From NCBI RefSeq assembly GCF_000471905.2, contig NW_006500321.1:157462-221461 (forward strand): 64,000 nt of DNA, written 5' to 3'. The notes beneath the pieces were generated by a model. That model was not told the origin of the DNA. It did not search any database and saw nothing but the letters and a program-made list of their open reading frames with translations. Below, in pieces: positions 1 to 10,974 of the stretch. Each line of letters opens with the position of its first letter. The stretch's first letter is position 1. The translations under genes and the position numbers were made by a program. Origin of the DNA: Amborella trichopoda. Taxonomy: Eukaryota; Streptophyta; Magnoliopsida; Amborellales; Amborellaceae.

Positions 1-590
1 GCGCCAGCTCAATCTCTCTCTTGCTTCTCTTCCACCACGACCGATGCAAGCCTAACGCCAGCTGGGTCTCTTTTTCTCTCTTCTTTTGACAGTCGGTGAA
101 ACCTAGCGTAGACTACATTTTCTCTCTCTTCTCCTCATAGTCGGTGAGGCCTAGCACCGACTGCATTTTCTCTCTCTTCTCCTCACAATCGATGAAGCCT
201 AGTGCCGATTGCATTTTCCCTCTCTTCTTCTAACAGTCAGCAAAGCCTAGTGTTGACTGTGCTGTTTCTCTCTTCTTCTAACAGTCGTTGAAGTCCAACA
301 CAGGCTGTATTTTCTCTCTCTTCTCCTCATATTCACTAAAGCATAACGTTGACTACATTTTTTTTCTCTTCTTTTGAGAAATAGTGAAGCCTAGTGCTGA
401 CATATTTTCTCTCTCTTCTTTCGAAACAGTTGGTGAAGCCTAACGACCACTACATTTTCTCTCTCCTCTTCTCTGTATAATAACACAGTCGGTGAAGCCT
501 AGTGCTGATTGCATTTTCTCTCTCTTCCTTCTAACACAGCCAGCAATGCCTAGCGCCGACTACGTCTTCCTTCCCTCTCTCTCATTTATT
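1..590 (+). repeat. LTR minisatellite, ~55-60 bp degenerate units
   Basis: Consecutive units follow the pattern gtcggtgaagcctagcgccgactgcat followed by a run of ttctctctcttct. At least nine units are recognisable, each diverged and slightly different in length. The same array lies in LTR B (about 15355-16215), and a short remnant is in LTR E. LTRs C and D lack it. Confidence 0.8.
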
Positions 591-1277
591 CTCCCTTCTT
601 TCATACTCGTCTCTTCATTTCTTCTCCCTCCCTCCTCCTGTTCCCTTCTTCTCTTACTTCATTACTTATTCTTTCCTCATAACATCATTCTGTTATGCTT
701 TCATTCGGCTAAGAGGGATTGAGGTTAGCCTCTCATGGTAATCCTGTCATCTAGCCGTAATGTAGTTGTGCCAAGATTACTTGGCCCGCTTTATTATCAC
801 TACAGACTAAACATCGTACCTAGCTAGTTGGTATTGCTAATGACTTTTAGTAGTAATCCTGTGAGCCGGACTTAGCTATCGAGCCCATTTTGCTACCACA
901 TCAGACCAATTACTTACCAGTTTAGTCACTGCTCTAATCTTCCCTCTCAGTCGAATTCTTCTCTCCCCCGTCTTTCTTCTGTTCTTCTTTTTGAATACAC
1001 ATGCTTGTGTACATTCATCGAAGAGGAAAAGGGTGAGGTCTGTGTCTTATAACCTTTTCCATATATGTGTGTGATTGTAGAAAACAAGAAGAATACAAGT
1101 TAATGGAGTTGCTTCCCAACCAGTTTTATTACTCGGGGGCTTTCTTTGTGATCTAAGAGGGCGCCCACGCGAGACAGCCTGAGTAAGTCCCGAACCCACC
1201 TTTAAATTCCTCTCTCACTAGTTGGTAACACCGCCCTCTTTCTCGAACAAGGTTCCCGAGAGAGCGACTAAAAAACA

Positions 1278-1304
1278 TCTCGGGTCTTCCCCCAAAACCC
1301 GAGA
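1278..1304 (+). other. U5 hairpin near the LTR end
   Basis: TCTCGGGT (1278-1285) and ACCCGAGA (1297-1304) form a perfect 8-bp stem with an 11-nt loop, about 56 bases before the LTR end. LTR E has the same stem at 44067-44092 with a different loop, and LTR B has a shifted variant near 16941-16964. An RNA structure just upstream of the PBS would fit a role in reverse-transcription initiation, but that role is inference. Confidence 0.5.
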
Positions 1305-1363
1305 CGTGTGCCTTTTGATCCCCGAAAGGATCCGAAGGGCGAGATCGAGGCACATAACCAGCT

Positions 1364-1381
1364 TGGCGACTCCACTAGGGA
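1364..1381 (+). other. Primer binding site (tRNA-Arg-like)
   Basis: TGGCGACTCCACTAGGGA starts three bases after the LTR end. Its complement ends in GGAGTCGCCA, which fits the 3' acceptor end of a plant tRNA-Arg, the primer I recall being reported for Ogre/Tat elements. Nearly the same sequence sits at the same place after LTRs D (27996) and E (44149). Confidence 0.75.
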
Positions 1382-1624
1382 CTTACTACCCCTTAGTCGG
1401 ATCGTTCTTGTTTTGGTAGTTTCTTCTTTTATTATCTGCTTTCATTAACTTTTCACATTTTATATATATCTTGCAGGTTCTGAATCCCATTTATCTGGAT
1501 CGGGGATTTTCTTATCCCCGCATTTGAGAGTGTGCCCAGGGAAAAAGTTCCTTCGACTTCTTTCCCAACCATCCTCTTTAGCAAAGACCCCTTGTCTAAC
1601 TCCTAGGTCTTAACCTAGACCGGT

Positions 1625-4600
1625 GTGAGACAGGACTTAAAGGTCCCTCACTCCCCATCTCCTCGCTTTGGTGGAAATTCCACCAAGGCTTCTTGCATCA
1701 GCAGCACTTTTGTTGCCCCACATAGCATGCACCTAGTCACCGACAAGTCACTTGCCGGTTGTGTTCCTGAGGTGCATCGGAAGGCTGCCCAATCCCTTTC
1801 TGCAAAAGGCAAACAAGCTGCCCTTGCTTCTGTGGGTCGCCATAAGGCTACCCCCCACATTTCTTCACCACTAGTCTCTATCCCTAGAGGCTCAACACAT
1901 CAAGGAGGAAACCCCACAGTCTCCACCCCTCACACAGACCATAAGGCTCGTGGGCTACCCACTAGAGTCACACTTCGGGGCAACCCCTCTGTTATCTCGA
2001 GTCCATGTTCAAGATCGAACCTTACAAGGCCAGGTCCTATGCATGCTACTCATATGCATCCCACCACTCGAGGCAACACGATTGTTATGCCAAACCGAGT
2101 ACAAAGGAGACGACCCCCTCGTCCTCTTACTCTACCCACACAAGCGCACCCTGTAAGGGGTAGGCCTATACCTGTTCTCTTATAGACGCCTACTTGCAGT
2201 TCTTGGCCTCCTAAGGCCAGATCACTTGCACGAGCCTGGGTTGACCCTCAGGTCTCCCATAATCCTTCTTAAGGGGCGCACATTCATCGCCATCACAGAT
2301 GTCCTCTCACCCTAGACTTGGGCCTTCACTAGACTCAATCCTGCTCCTGCCCACTCCTCCTTCATCGAGCAAGCATCTTCAACCTTGGATCTCGAAGGTT
2401 TTCCCCAAGAGTACCATCCGGAACCAGCCCCGTCATTTTGGTCGTGTCTCTAGAGCCCACACGAAACCTTGGGGCATTGACCTGATGGAAGATCGAGTCC
2501 TTCGTCCTCCCCGGCCCCAGATGATTCCAATTCCTGACCCTCATCTATTGTCGCACCTGATGGAGACAGGTCTCTCCTGTTCAAGAAGAGCTGACCAGGC
2601 TCGACCTATATCACAATTTTGGCGCAAGGTCCATCAAAACCTCAAGGCTAAATGTAATAGAGGTTTGCAAATTTTGACTAGGGAGTTGACTAATGCAGTC
2701 ACAACAATCAATTCTGACGACCCTCTTCACTTGAATCCCTTCTACCCCCTTTAGACAATGAAGCTTGAAGAAGAGCTCCATGAGCCCGGTGCTGTGGTTA
2801 CTGTTGTAGAAGAAGACCCAGCCACTCAGTAGCCATGGTCTCAAGACCGTCGAGAACTAGTCCAAACGTGATCAGCATATAAGAGTCAACTTCAGTCAGG
2901 GCATGTTGGCTCCCTGTTGACTGACCTACCACGTATGACTCGTCAAGTTCACATGCCCTCAGTTGCCACTAACGTTGACCTTCATAGAGAAACGGTTAGC
3001 GTAATGCTTGTAAGCGAGCTCGGTGATGCACAGGAAGAGCGCAAGAACAAGTTTGAGGATATGGTGAGCGCGATGAAGGAAAAGATCGATCATATCAATG
3101 CCGCACACCATTCGGCTAACCATGAGGTCAAATCCCATCACCCTGATGGTGCACCTCCATGGCAACCCCCTCCTTCTACCTCACAGAACAGTTCTGTCCC
3201 TCATCCCATCTCTCAGACAGACATTGACGCTATGTTCACCCATAGCCTAAAGAACAGACAAATCCCGGGATTCAGGGTTCGACACCTTATCAAAGGCCAT
3301 ACCCCTCAGTATATAAGAAAGGGAAGTTTCCTTTATTCAACGGAACCACGTCCGCGAACCAATATATTGCGCACTTCCAGGCAGCATGTCAAGAAACAGC
3401 AGCTGACTGGAGACTTCTTCTCCGACAGTTCGTTGATACTCTCAATGTCCCAACATTTCAATGGTATGTCAGACATCCTCCAAACTCAGTGCATACATGG
3501 GAGGAGATAGAGAAACTGTTCTATCAACGCTTCTATGCGGTGGAGAGAGAGAGTCAGACCATCAAATTTCTCACCCTGACTCAAGACCCAGAGGAGACTG
3601 TGGATTAGTTCATATCAAGATGGAGAAATTTGGCTTCCCGCCATCCTAATCCTATGCCTGAGAAGGAAGCAGTCCAAACTTGTATGCGGAACGTGCGACC
3701 CAGGATCACTCTACATGTTGAGGCCTCTAATCTGACCTCCATGTAAGAGTTGATCACTAAATCAGTTCGCATAGAAAGTTTATCACGCCACCATGGTGCA
3801 ACGCGACAACCATCTACAAGTTCAGCAAATAACCGAGGCAATGGTAACTCTCAGAATAACACACGGGGTAGCCAACAAAAAGGGGTAATCAGTGCAGCTA
3901 TCATGATCACTGATTCAAAGAAGGCTCCCTCCCAAACGTTAGACCTCTCTAAATGGATAAGCATAGCAAAGGTAACACTCGAGGTTGGTAACCAACAACA
4001 GTCGTAAAATCGGGTACCCTCATCAGCCAACCCTGCTCGGGGTGATTATTTCACCAGGCATAGGAACAAGGTCATCCCTTCCAGAAGGAATGGGTCCCTT
4101 CATTGTTCCGGTTATATTAGAACAAAACATGATTCAGCTTCTAGAAACCAAGTTCCCTGAGCAACCTGGCCTTGACACTCAAGCGAATTATTGTGCTTAC
4201 TATCGGAGGATCAATCATCCCACAGATGACTGCTACATGTTAAAGGATATTATCCAAGCCCTGATTCATTCTGGGCATCCAAGGTCTCCCATGCCGTAAC
4301 TATCCAAGAGGAAGACGAAATGCCTGGTATCCTTTACGCTTTCTTCATTATAATGCTTCAGAAAGGCATAATCACTCTAAAGCAGGCAAGGAAACCCCGT
4401 CATCTTGCTAAGGGGACTAAAGATCGTTGGTGCTCGTACAATCAGATAAGAGGCCATTATCTGTCAGAATGCACAAGTTTCCTTGATATATTCGGAAAGA
4501 AAATGCGGAAGTGTCAAGAGTTTTATAACCTCCCCACAAGTGATCCCCAAGTCACTTCTCTATCAGGGCAAGAAGATCTCACAAAGCAGGACCTTCTTGT

Positions 4601-5577
4601 CACTGACTCTGACTCAGCGAAATCCTTGACTCCCTAACCATGAATAGTCTACCATGGCCGAAGCAGACTCAAGTCCATAAGACAAGAAGCAGTTTGCCAA
4701 GCTAGAGTTGTTCGCAGGCCCAACGTGATGAATAAAACATCACCTCTGAAAACCAGAAAGAAACGGGCACCAAGGGCTACTCGCCAAAGAAACAAGACTG
4801 CTCAACCCACAGTTGAGTAGGAATTTCTTGGGCCCCTTCCTCTATTGTCCAACTTTACTGGACTTCATCCTTGACACGATCCTTCTTCCTTCTTCATCCT
4901 ATCAAGAAAATGCTCTCGTGTCGTCTCTCACTCAGCATATGTCCAATAAGGGTGACGACGCTAAAAGCATGCCCCAACGGTCTAAGCAAGGGAAAGACCT
5001 ATAAGACCCCCTGCACCCGTCCAACCTTGGTGATGACGTAGAAAGCTACCCAGATTGGTCTGATAAGGGGAATGACCTTAAAAGTTTCCCACCTTCTAGC
5101 CCTTCTCGTTCTTCTTCACTTGCTTCTCATTCCCCCTCTTTTACGTCCCCGGCAAGTACAACCTTGATATGCCAAGACTTCGAGGCTCTCGACCTAGAAT
5201 TTGAAGGAATCAATATAAGCAGGACGCAGCGAAAATGATTGAGAAAGACCCCGGCACAGGTAGCAGGATTCCTAAAAGTTGATGATGCTCTAGCAGCTAA
5301 AGCCAAGGCAAAGCCACCTTCTTCAAAGAATCACAAGAAGTTGAAGCAAAAGAAACCCCAGTGGCCCCCTGAGCCTAACCTCGAACAGGGACTGAGAGAA
5401 TTGAAGGGGCAAAGCTTTTATTCTCAAGTGGCTTGCCATATGGAGCAAGTCTATGAAGCGCAAGTCATTGCGGAGCAAGCACTACACACATCTGTGCAAG
5501 GACTGTGTGATTCATATGAGGGCACTTCACGCCCAACGTTTGCTGAACCCCAAAAAAAGCTCTCCCAGCCAGATTAG
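1625..5577 (+). pseudogene. gag: gag of element A (frameshifted)
   Basis: Gag packages the element RNA in a cytoplasmic particle. The frame is broken into pieces (about 1625-2185, 2299-2754, 2917-3510, 3750-4007, 3985-4299, 4320-4637, 5239-5577) that together parallel gag of C, D and E. The retrotransposon gag core lies at about 3320-3800, with motifs such as FQWYVRHPPNSVHTWEE and EAVQTCMRN. Two retroviral-type zinc knuckles follow: CAYYRRINHPTDDC near 4192, in which the usual histidine is Tyr, and CSYNQIRGHYLSEC near 4432, in which the first histidine is Asn. The 5239-5577 piece is lysine-rich and matches the region just upstream of the protease in F. In A, however, the sequence then passes to the RT linker, so the protease is missing. 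The ATG at 1625 is the first of the long leader frame, but its use is unproven. Confidence 0.75.
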
Positions 5578-5839
5578 CTTCCCATGTTTGAGGTTGACCC
5601 TTCTGTCCCTCGATTCGAGAATGGAGCATAAATCATGACATACTCTGGAACCCTATTGGAAGCAGAGATGTACATGGGTCTCTGCGCTTGAGGTTGATGA
5701 AAAGACCTCTGAAAATAATGATGGAGAGTTGCAAGAGACCCCAAAAGAATGGGAAGAAGGTGGTTAGGGGACAACTGACGAAGTCGCAGAAATAAATCTT
5801 GGAGACAAGTAGATCCCAAACCCACTTTCCTTTCAGTGA

Positions 5840-6784
5840 ATATGTCTCCAGAAGAGAAAGTGGACTTCACTACTTTTTTAGGAGCAAACTTTGACGTCTT
5901 TGCTTAGCATTATCATGAGATGCCCGGCTTATACCTACAAGTAGTTGTTCACTATCTCAGCATCAATCCGACTATCAAACATGTCAAAAAGAAATCAAGA
6001 AGGTTCAAGCCTGACCTCGAGATGTAGATAGACGCTGAGGTGACCAAACGTAAATAAGCAGGCTTTATTCGTGAAGTCAAGTACCCAAAATGTCTGGAAA
6101 ATATTATTCCAGTAAAGAAGAAAAATTGTCAAATCATGGTTTGCATTGACTTCCCCAACCTCAATACCGCCTGTCCCAATGATGACTTCCCTTTGCCATT
6201 CACAAAGATACTCATCGACTCTACAACTCATTGTCAAATCTTTTCCTTCATGGATGGATACTCCAGGTATAACCATATAAGGATGGCACCCGAAGATGAA
6301 GAGGCCACTACATTTCTAACTCCAAAAGGGGTCTTATGTTACACAATGATTCCTTTTGGATTAATGAATGCTGGCGCCACATACCAGAGAGCAATGACGA
6401 CCATTTTCTAAGACATGATGCACAAAGAGGTGGAGTGTTATGTAAATAACTTGGTGGTAAAATCTGAAGAGAAGGATGCACATATGAGAGATCTTGAAAA
6501 GGTGTTCAAGCGATTGCGCCTTCACTAACTAAAAATGAACCCGCTAAAATGCCCTTTTGGCGTGCATTCGGGAAAATTCTTGGGGTTCATCGTCGACATC
6601 GAGGGCTTGAAGTTGAGCATGTCAAGATTAAGGCAATCCAAGGAATGCCGTCACCAACTATACTTCGAGAACTGCTTTCCCTCCAAGGACAAACTGGCAA
6701 ACATTTGCCGGTTCATCTCGAACCTCTTAGGTTGTTGTAAACCCTTTACACACCTGCTAAAGAAAGACACCCCACTCATCTGGG
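5840..6784 (+). pseudogene. Reverse transcriptase of element A, catalytic box mutated
   Basis: RT copies element RNA into DNA. The pre-RT linker with SPEEKVDFTTF and EMPGL begins about 5842. The fingers and palm follow from 6136 (CIDFPNLNTACP, FMDGYSRYNHIRM, MIPFGLMNAGATYQRAM). The catalytic YxDD box reads YVNN at 6439-6450 (tat gta aat aac), so both catalytic aspartates are asparagines, and G-to-A changes can explain both. The connection region (FGVHSGKFLGFIVDIEGL) lies at 6555-6625. In-frame stops occur at several places, for example just before 6415. The motifs match the Tat/Ogre group. The copy is certainly inactive. Confidence 0.85.
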
Positions 6785-7145
6785 ATGAAGCATGTTAGGG
6801 GGGCCCTTGATGACATAAAGCATTATTTACTCAACCCTCCAGTGCTCTCTACACCAGTATTGGGAAGACCCCTCTTTCTATATGTGACTGCTTTAGACGA
6901 GTCACTCGGAGCGTTGTTTGCACAAAACAATGAAGAGGGAAAAGAGAGTATATTACCTCAGCCGCAGGATGCAAGGGGTCGAAAAGAATTATCCCTCGAT
7001 AGAAAAGATGTTTCTGGCCTTGATCTTCGTAGTACAAAAACTTCGTCATTACTTGCTTGGTCATGAAGTTAAACTTATATCGAAAGCTGATCCTGTAAAG
7101 TTTATCATGACATGCCCATGCTTGTCGGGACGCCATGATAAGTGA
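6785..7145 (+). pseudogene. RNase H (first, Ty3/gypsy type) of element A
   Basis: This domain degrades the RNA strand after minus-strand synthesis. Visible are LDDIKHYLLNPPVLSTPV, FLYVTALDESLGALFAQ and, after a frameshift near 6930, VYYLSRRMQGVEKNYPSIEKM and LRHYLLGHEVKL. It follows the RT connection directly, as in other gypsy polyproteins. The carboxyl end is broken near 7100. Confidence 0.75.
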
Positions 7146-7690
7146 GCATTATTGCTGATGGAGTTCGACTTCATGTATTTCCCACCGAAGGCCATCAAGG
7201 GCTTGGCTTAGGTGACTTTCTCGCAGCACACTCTGTGCCAGCGAAATCTCCATTATCAGGCGACCTCCCCGAGGAAGAAGTATTTTGTACCGAGCTTGCT
7301 CATGCTTGGGAATTGTACTTTGACAGAGCCTTCCAATCAGACCGAGGAGGCACCGGAGTAGTCTTCTTAACCCCGAAAAGAGGAATATGGCCACTTTCTT
7401 TCTCCCACCACCAAGCCGGTTCTCATAATGAGGTAGAATATCGGGCCCCTATAATTGGGCTAAAGATAGCCTTCGACCTCGACTTGAAGCAGCTCAAGAT
7501 TTACGACGACTCTTAGTTGGTAATTTGACAGCTCAAAGGGATCTATGATATGAGAAAATACACTCTCAAGCTTTTTCATGATACTGCAAAATCATATATG
7601 GCTCAGCTTGATGACGTATCCCTGAGTCACATCCCTAGGAGGCTAAACTCGCAGGCTGACACACTTGTGAAACTCGACGCTACAATTTAG
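7142..7690 (+). pseudogene. aRNH: second RNase H domain of element A
   Basis: This is a second, archaeal-like RNase H placed between the gypsy RNase H and integrase, a hallmark of the Tat lineage. The lead-in is GDFLAAHSVP (about 7200-7230). The domain follows with ELYFDRAF (first acidic residue), NEVEYRAPIIGL (Glu), KIYDDS (Asp, followed by a stop near 7514) and a distal RLNSQADTLVKL (Asp, about 7640-7675). The four acidic positions are recognisable, but two stops interrupt the frame. The extra domain is thought to support RNA removal during reverse transcription. That function is known for the family and is not shown here. Confidence 0.75.
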
Positions 7691-7912
7691 TTGTCCTCAT
7701 CGGGACCCACACTTTTTTGGGTGGCGAAATAGAGACACATTGAATTAAGAACCGAGGTTGACGCGGATGACAAGAGAAATATCTTCTCGGAGTGCTCTCC
7801 TTATCCGTTCGGTGCACTTCTATCAGCGAAAGAAGTAATCAAGACTGAACAAGAAATAGCACAGAGTCAAGGAGCTAGAAGTCAAACAAGAACCAGAATT
7901 CTTTGACTCAAT

Positions 7913-9191
7913 ATGTGCAGAAATGAGCAGGTTGAAGATTGGAGGGAGCTCATCACTAGTTTCCTAAACATGGTAGGCTTCCAGAAGATCATGCCGAACA
8001 CAACAACATACGTCGAATGTCCACGAAGTATACGCTTCTTGAAGGAGATGCTCACTTCAGACGGTCGTTCGACGACATTCTTCTTAGATGTGTGGACATC
8101 GGAGAAGCAAACAAGGTCTTAAAAGAAGTACACTCATGCATTTGTGGACTACACCAGTGTGGTCCTAAGCACTATGAACGAATACGTAGGTTGGGATACT
8201 ATTGGCCTTCCATGATCTCTAATTCCTTAAGCTACGCTAAAAAGTGCCGAGTATGACAAATACACTCTAGCGGGGTTCACTATCCTCCAGAGATCTCACA
8301 ACCTACGGTTGCATCATGGCCCTTCTCACAATGGGTTATGGACATCTTAGGGCCTATTGACCCTCCTTCCATAATGGGCCATGTTGTTATCCTAGCCGCA
8401 ACAAATTATTTCTCTAAGTGGGCTGAAGCGGTCCCCCTCAAGCAGGTTCCTTGGACAGCTGTGGCCTATTTTGTTCGACATCATATGATATATCGCTTCG
8501 GAGTGCCAGACCGGATTATATCTGACAACGGTCCTTAATTTAGGAGTCATCACATCGATACATGGTTAACCAATTCGGTTTCGAATGGAGGTACCTGACT
8601 ATGTACCACCCTCAGGTAAATGGATTAACTAAGGCTTTCAATAAGACTTTGTGCAACGTTTTAAGAAAGTGAGTATCAAAAACAAGGAAGCACTGGCATG
8701 AGAAGCTTCCCGAAGCATTATGGGCTTATCGTACTACTACACAAAATGCTATTGATTCAACTCGTTATTCTCTAGTCTATGGGGGTGAAGCAGTTGTACC
8801 TCTTGAAATACAAATCCCTTCGCTACAAGTCACTATTCACTAAGGAATAACCGAAGATGAGAGAGTCAAGATCTGGTACTAAGAACTAGATGCACTCAAT
8901 GAAAAGAAGCTAGAGGCACAATAGAGCCTTGAACTCAACCAAGGGAGAATGAAGAAAGCTTTTGACAAGTCTGTCAAGGTTCGCTCATCCACCTGTGGTG
9001 ATCTAGTCTTAGCTGTCAAGAGACTTATTGTTATGCACGGCCGGTGTAAAGGGAAGTTTGAGCCTAAGTGGGAAGGTCCCTTTATAGTCAAGAAAGTCTT
9101 ACCCAACAGAGCCTACATATTAGCACATCCTAAGGGAGACGAAGCAATGCCCCCAATCAATGGACGATACTTAAAGAAGTACTATCCGTGA
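7913..9191 (+). pseudogene. Integrase of element A
   Basis: Integrase inserts the cDNA copy. The zinc-binding part is at about 8125-8256 (EVHSCICGLHQCG...GYYWPSM...CRV). The core starts with WVMDILGPI (8335-8360), continues with TNYFSKWAEAV and RFGVPDRIISDNGP (8500-8537), and is then shredded by frameshifts through 8900. The C-terminal part KWEGPFIVKKVLPNRAYIL ends with a stop at 9189-9191 in a conserved-looking terminus (GRYLKKYYP). No chromodomain follows, as expected for the Tat lineage. The copy is inactive. Confidence 0.8.
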
Positions 9192-9258
9192 TGCATATTC
9201 AAAAGAAAAGGACTCAACGCAAAAATAAGAAAGATAGTCCAAACAAATTCCAACTCTT

Positions 9259-9264
9259 TTTATT
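9259..9264 (-). terminator. Antisense poly(A) signal AATAAA (element A)
   Basis: TTTATT on the plus strand reads AATAAA on the minus strand. It lies about 70 bases after the integrase stop. The surrounding bases align with those around the antisense poly(A) signals of E (49837) and F (56484), where it sits just past the stop of the antisense PMD gene. In A the gene it would serve is gone. Confidence 0.45.
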
Positions 9265-9647
9265 GCAGTAAAAATGAGTTACAATTTACAGAGAAACCCA
9301 TTATTAGGGATGTTACAAGTCTCTTGCATCTGAGGATAAGAGGACAGTTACAAACAAAAAATTGTACTTTTGCTCGTGCATCTGAGAACAAGAGGACAGT
9401 TACAGGCCAAAATGCCTGCCCCATGAGGAAGAAGCAAACCCACCAAAGAAAGTCCCTCCTTATAAAGAAGAAGTGAAACCACTTGTACAGTTAGCTTTAA
9501 TTCATCTGACGAGTAAGAGGATGGTTATAGGCCGGAAGACGAAGTGAACCCACTCCAAGAACTTAGCCTCAGTCCATCCGATGTGTATATCAAACATACA
9601 ATCCAGATGTCTCATCTAATGTGTACATCAAATATATGACGTAGGAT

Positions 9648-9971
9648 TCATTCGATGTGTGTATAAAACATACAAAGTGGGCTGCCGACAAGGAACTGGC
9701 CTATGATGGAAAACATACCTTGTTCACAGTGGATGCCCTTCCACAGAACAACATGGACCTCACTGTTGTCCAGGATGATTTGGCTTCCAACAGGTACCAC
9801 AAGCCACGCCTTGCCATCATTCACCACTTTTTGCCGGCCCATGAACATCACTGTGCATAGCTCATCGCCGAACATCAAAAATCCTGCACGTAAGTTATTG
9901 CCACAAGCGAGTATCACTCTCCGCAACATGATAAGCCACACGTGCTTATGAGCATCGATTGAAGTCAGCAC
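9648..9971 (-). CDS. Unrecognised antisense ORF in the 3' UTR of A
   Basis: This is an uninterrupted minus-strand frame of 107 codons from an ATG at 9971. It lies between the antisense TATA box (10839) and the antisense poly(A) signal (9259), where E and F carry the PMD gene. I see no similarity to the PMD protein and no domain. It may be a chance frame in leader sequence. Its only support is length in otherwise stop-rich DNA and its position. Confidence 0.25.
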   Translation of the reverse strand: MLTSIDAHKHVWLIMLRRVILACGNNLRAGFLMFGDELCTVMFMGRQKVVNDGKAWLVVPVGSQIILDNSEVHVVLWKGIHCEQGMFSIIGQFLVGSPLCMFYTHIE

Positions 9972-10110
9972 CGGATGTGTCCTCTAAGGCCCAGCGCCGA
10001 TTGTGCTCCTAATTCCCGACGCCGGTTGCCTTTCTTGAGGATCAACGCCGGTTGTATCAGCACTGGTTGCCTCAGTGCTGGCTCCAATTCTGTTAGCGCC
10101 AGACTCGTCA
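9960..10110 (+). repeat. GCGCCGGTTG-type motif cluster
   Basis: About six degenerate copies of agcgccggttg(tg/cc) are separated by 15-25 bases (cagcaccggatgtg, cagcgccgattgtg, gacgccggttgcc, aacgccggttgta and others). The corresponding place in F is 60240-60490. Confidence 0.6.
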
Positions 10111-10838
10111 CAACTGTTCACTTCACAAGACTCCTCGTTTTCAAAGATTAAGTTTTTGCACCTCCTTAATGGCTGCACGATATTCAGAGGTAACCATACA
10201 CTTTCCCTGTGACGGTTCACCTCCCACGATGGTTCAACTCCTGCAACCGTATACCTATCACGACGGTCCACCTCCTATGACCGCTCGCCTCCCACCGGAA
10301 CTTCCCCTAACACGGTTAAAAACCCACTGAAAAATCTTCCCGCCTACATTTGTCACTTGGATGTCACCAGAACCTCACCAAAAACTTCTGTAAACTTTCC
10401 CTAAGTCCCCAGTAACCTCTGCAACACCACTAACAACATCGAAAAGTTACCACAACCCCCAGGAAACCCCCTTAAAACTCCCTGGAAAACTCCCAAGACG
10501 TGCGGAAATGCTCACTATTCTACTTCCCCCCTCTTTTACATAACAAAACTGCAACTGGAACCTCTTCTATTCCTGGAAAACTCCCCGAAGAACTCTCCTT
10601 TCCCACTCCTTTCCCTGCAACTTCACCAAATTCTTGGCAAAGTCTGCTCACCGAAGGCCTTCCCTATAAAACTGTCAGGAATCCAATTGTCTGTCGAAAA
10701 CCTTCCCTGCAAAACTTTTGCTGGAATCCCATTGCTTGCTGGAACTTCAACCGAGCACTGTCTCCTCACTATTAAGAAATTTTTTTCTTAAGGTTTTTTA
10801 CCCTTGGTGAAAGGTGAGGGAAAATGGGATTTTACCCC

Positions 10839-10846
10839 CTTATATA
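10839..10846 (-). promoter_or_regulatory. Putative antisense TATA box (element A)
   Basis: On the minus strand the region reads TCTATATAAGGGGGTAAAA, a strong TATA-box match. The same block with TATATAAG is found in F at 61303-61310, about 1.1 kb upstream of the antisense PMD start codon. A has kept it although it lacks that gene. Promoter function is inference. Confidence 0.5.
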
Positions 10847-10974
10847 GACCACACTACCTTGAATTGCCCCTCACAAACTGGGAATTCCAATCATGTTTAA
10901 GGGAAGCCAAGCGACGATGAGCTGGGTCGAGCTTTGACTCGAGGCCCGAGGTAAATCTCATCGATCCATGCTTA

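Larger units (their letters stand above)
1..1360 (+). mobile_element. 5' LTR of element A (3' part only)
   Basis: The sequence aligns by eye with the second part of LTR B (about 15742-17021). Both share CT-rich minisatellite units, the stretch beginning around 700 (taagagggattgaggtt), the segment reading aagagggcgcccacgcgag and the final gcacataacca. The LTR end is placed at 1360 because the PBS starts three bases later and the same aacca end occurs in LTRs B, C and E. The 5' part (U3 and TATA box) is outside the window. Confidence 0.85.

Noticed and set aside
492-722. Small hydrophobic ORF resembling a signal peptide or membrane protein
   Set aside because: It lies in the CT-rich LTR minisatellite. 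A similar frame at 16145-16366 is the same LTR position. TCT/CTT codons give a false hydrophobic look.
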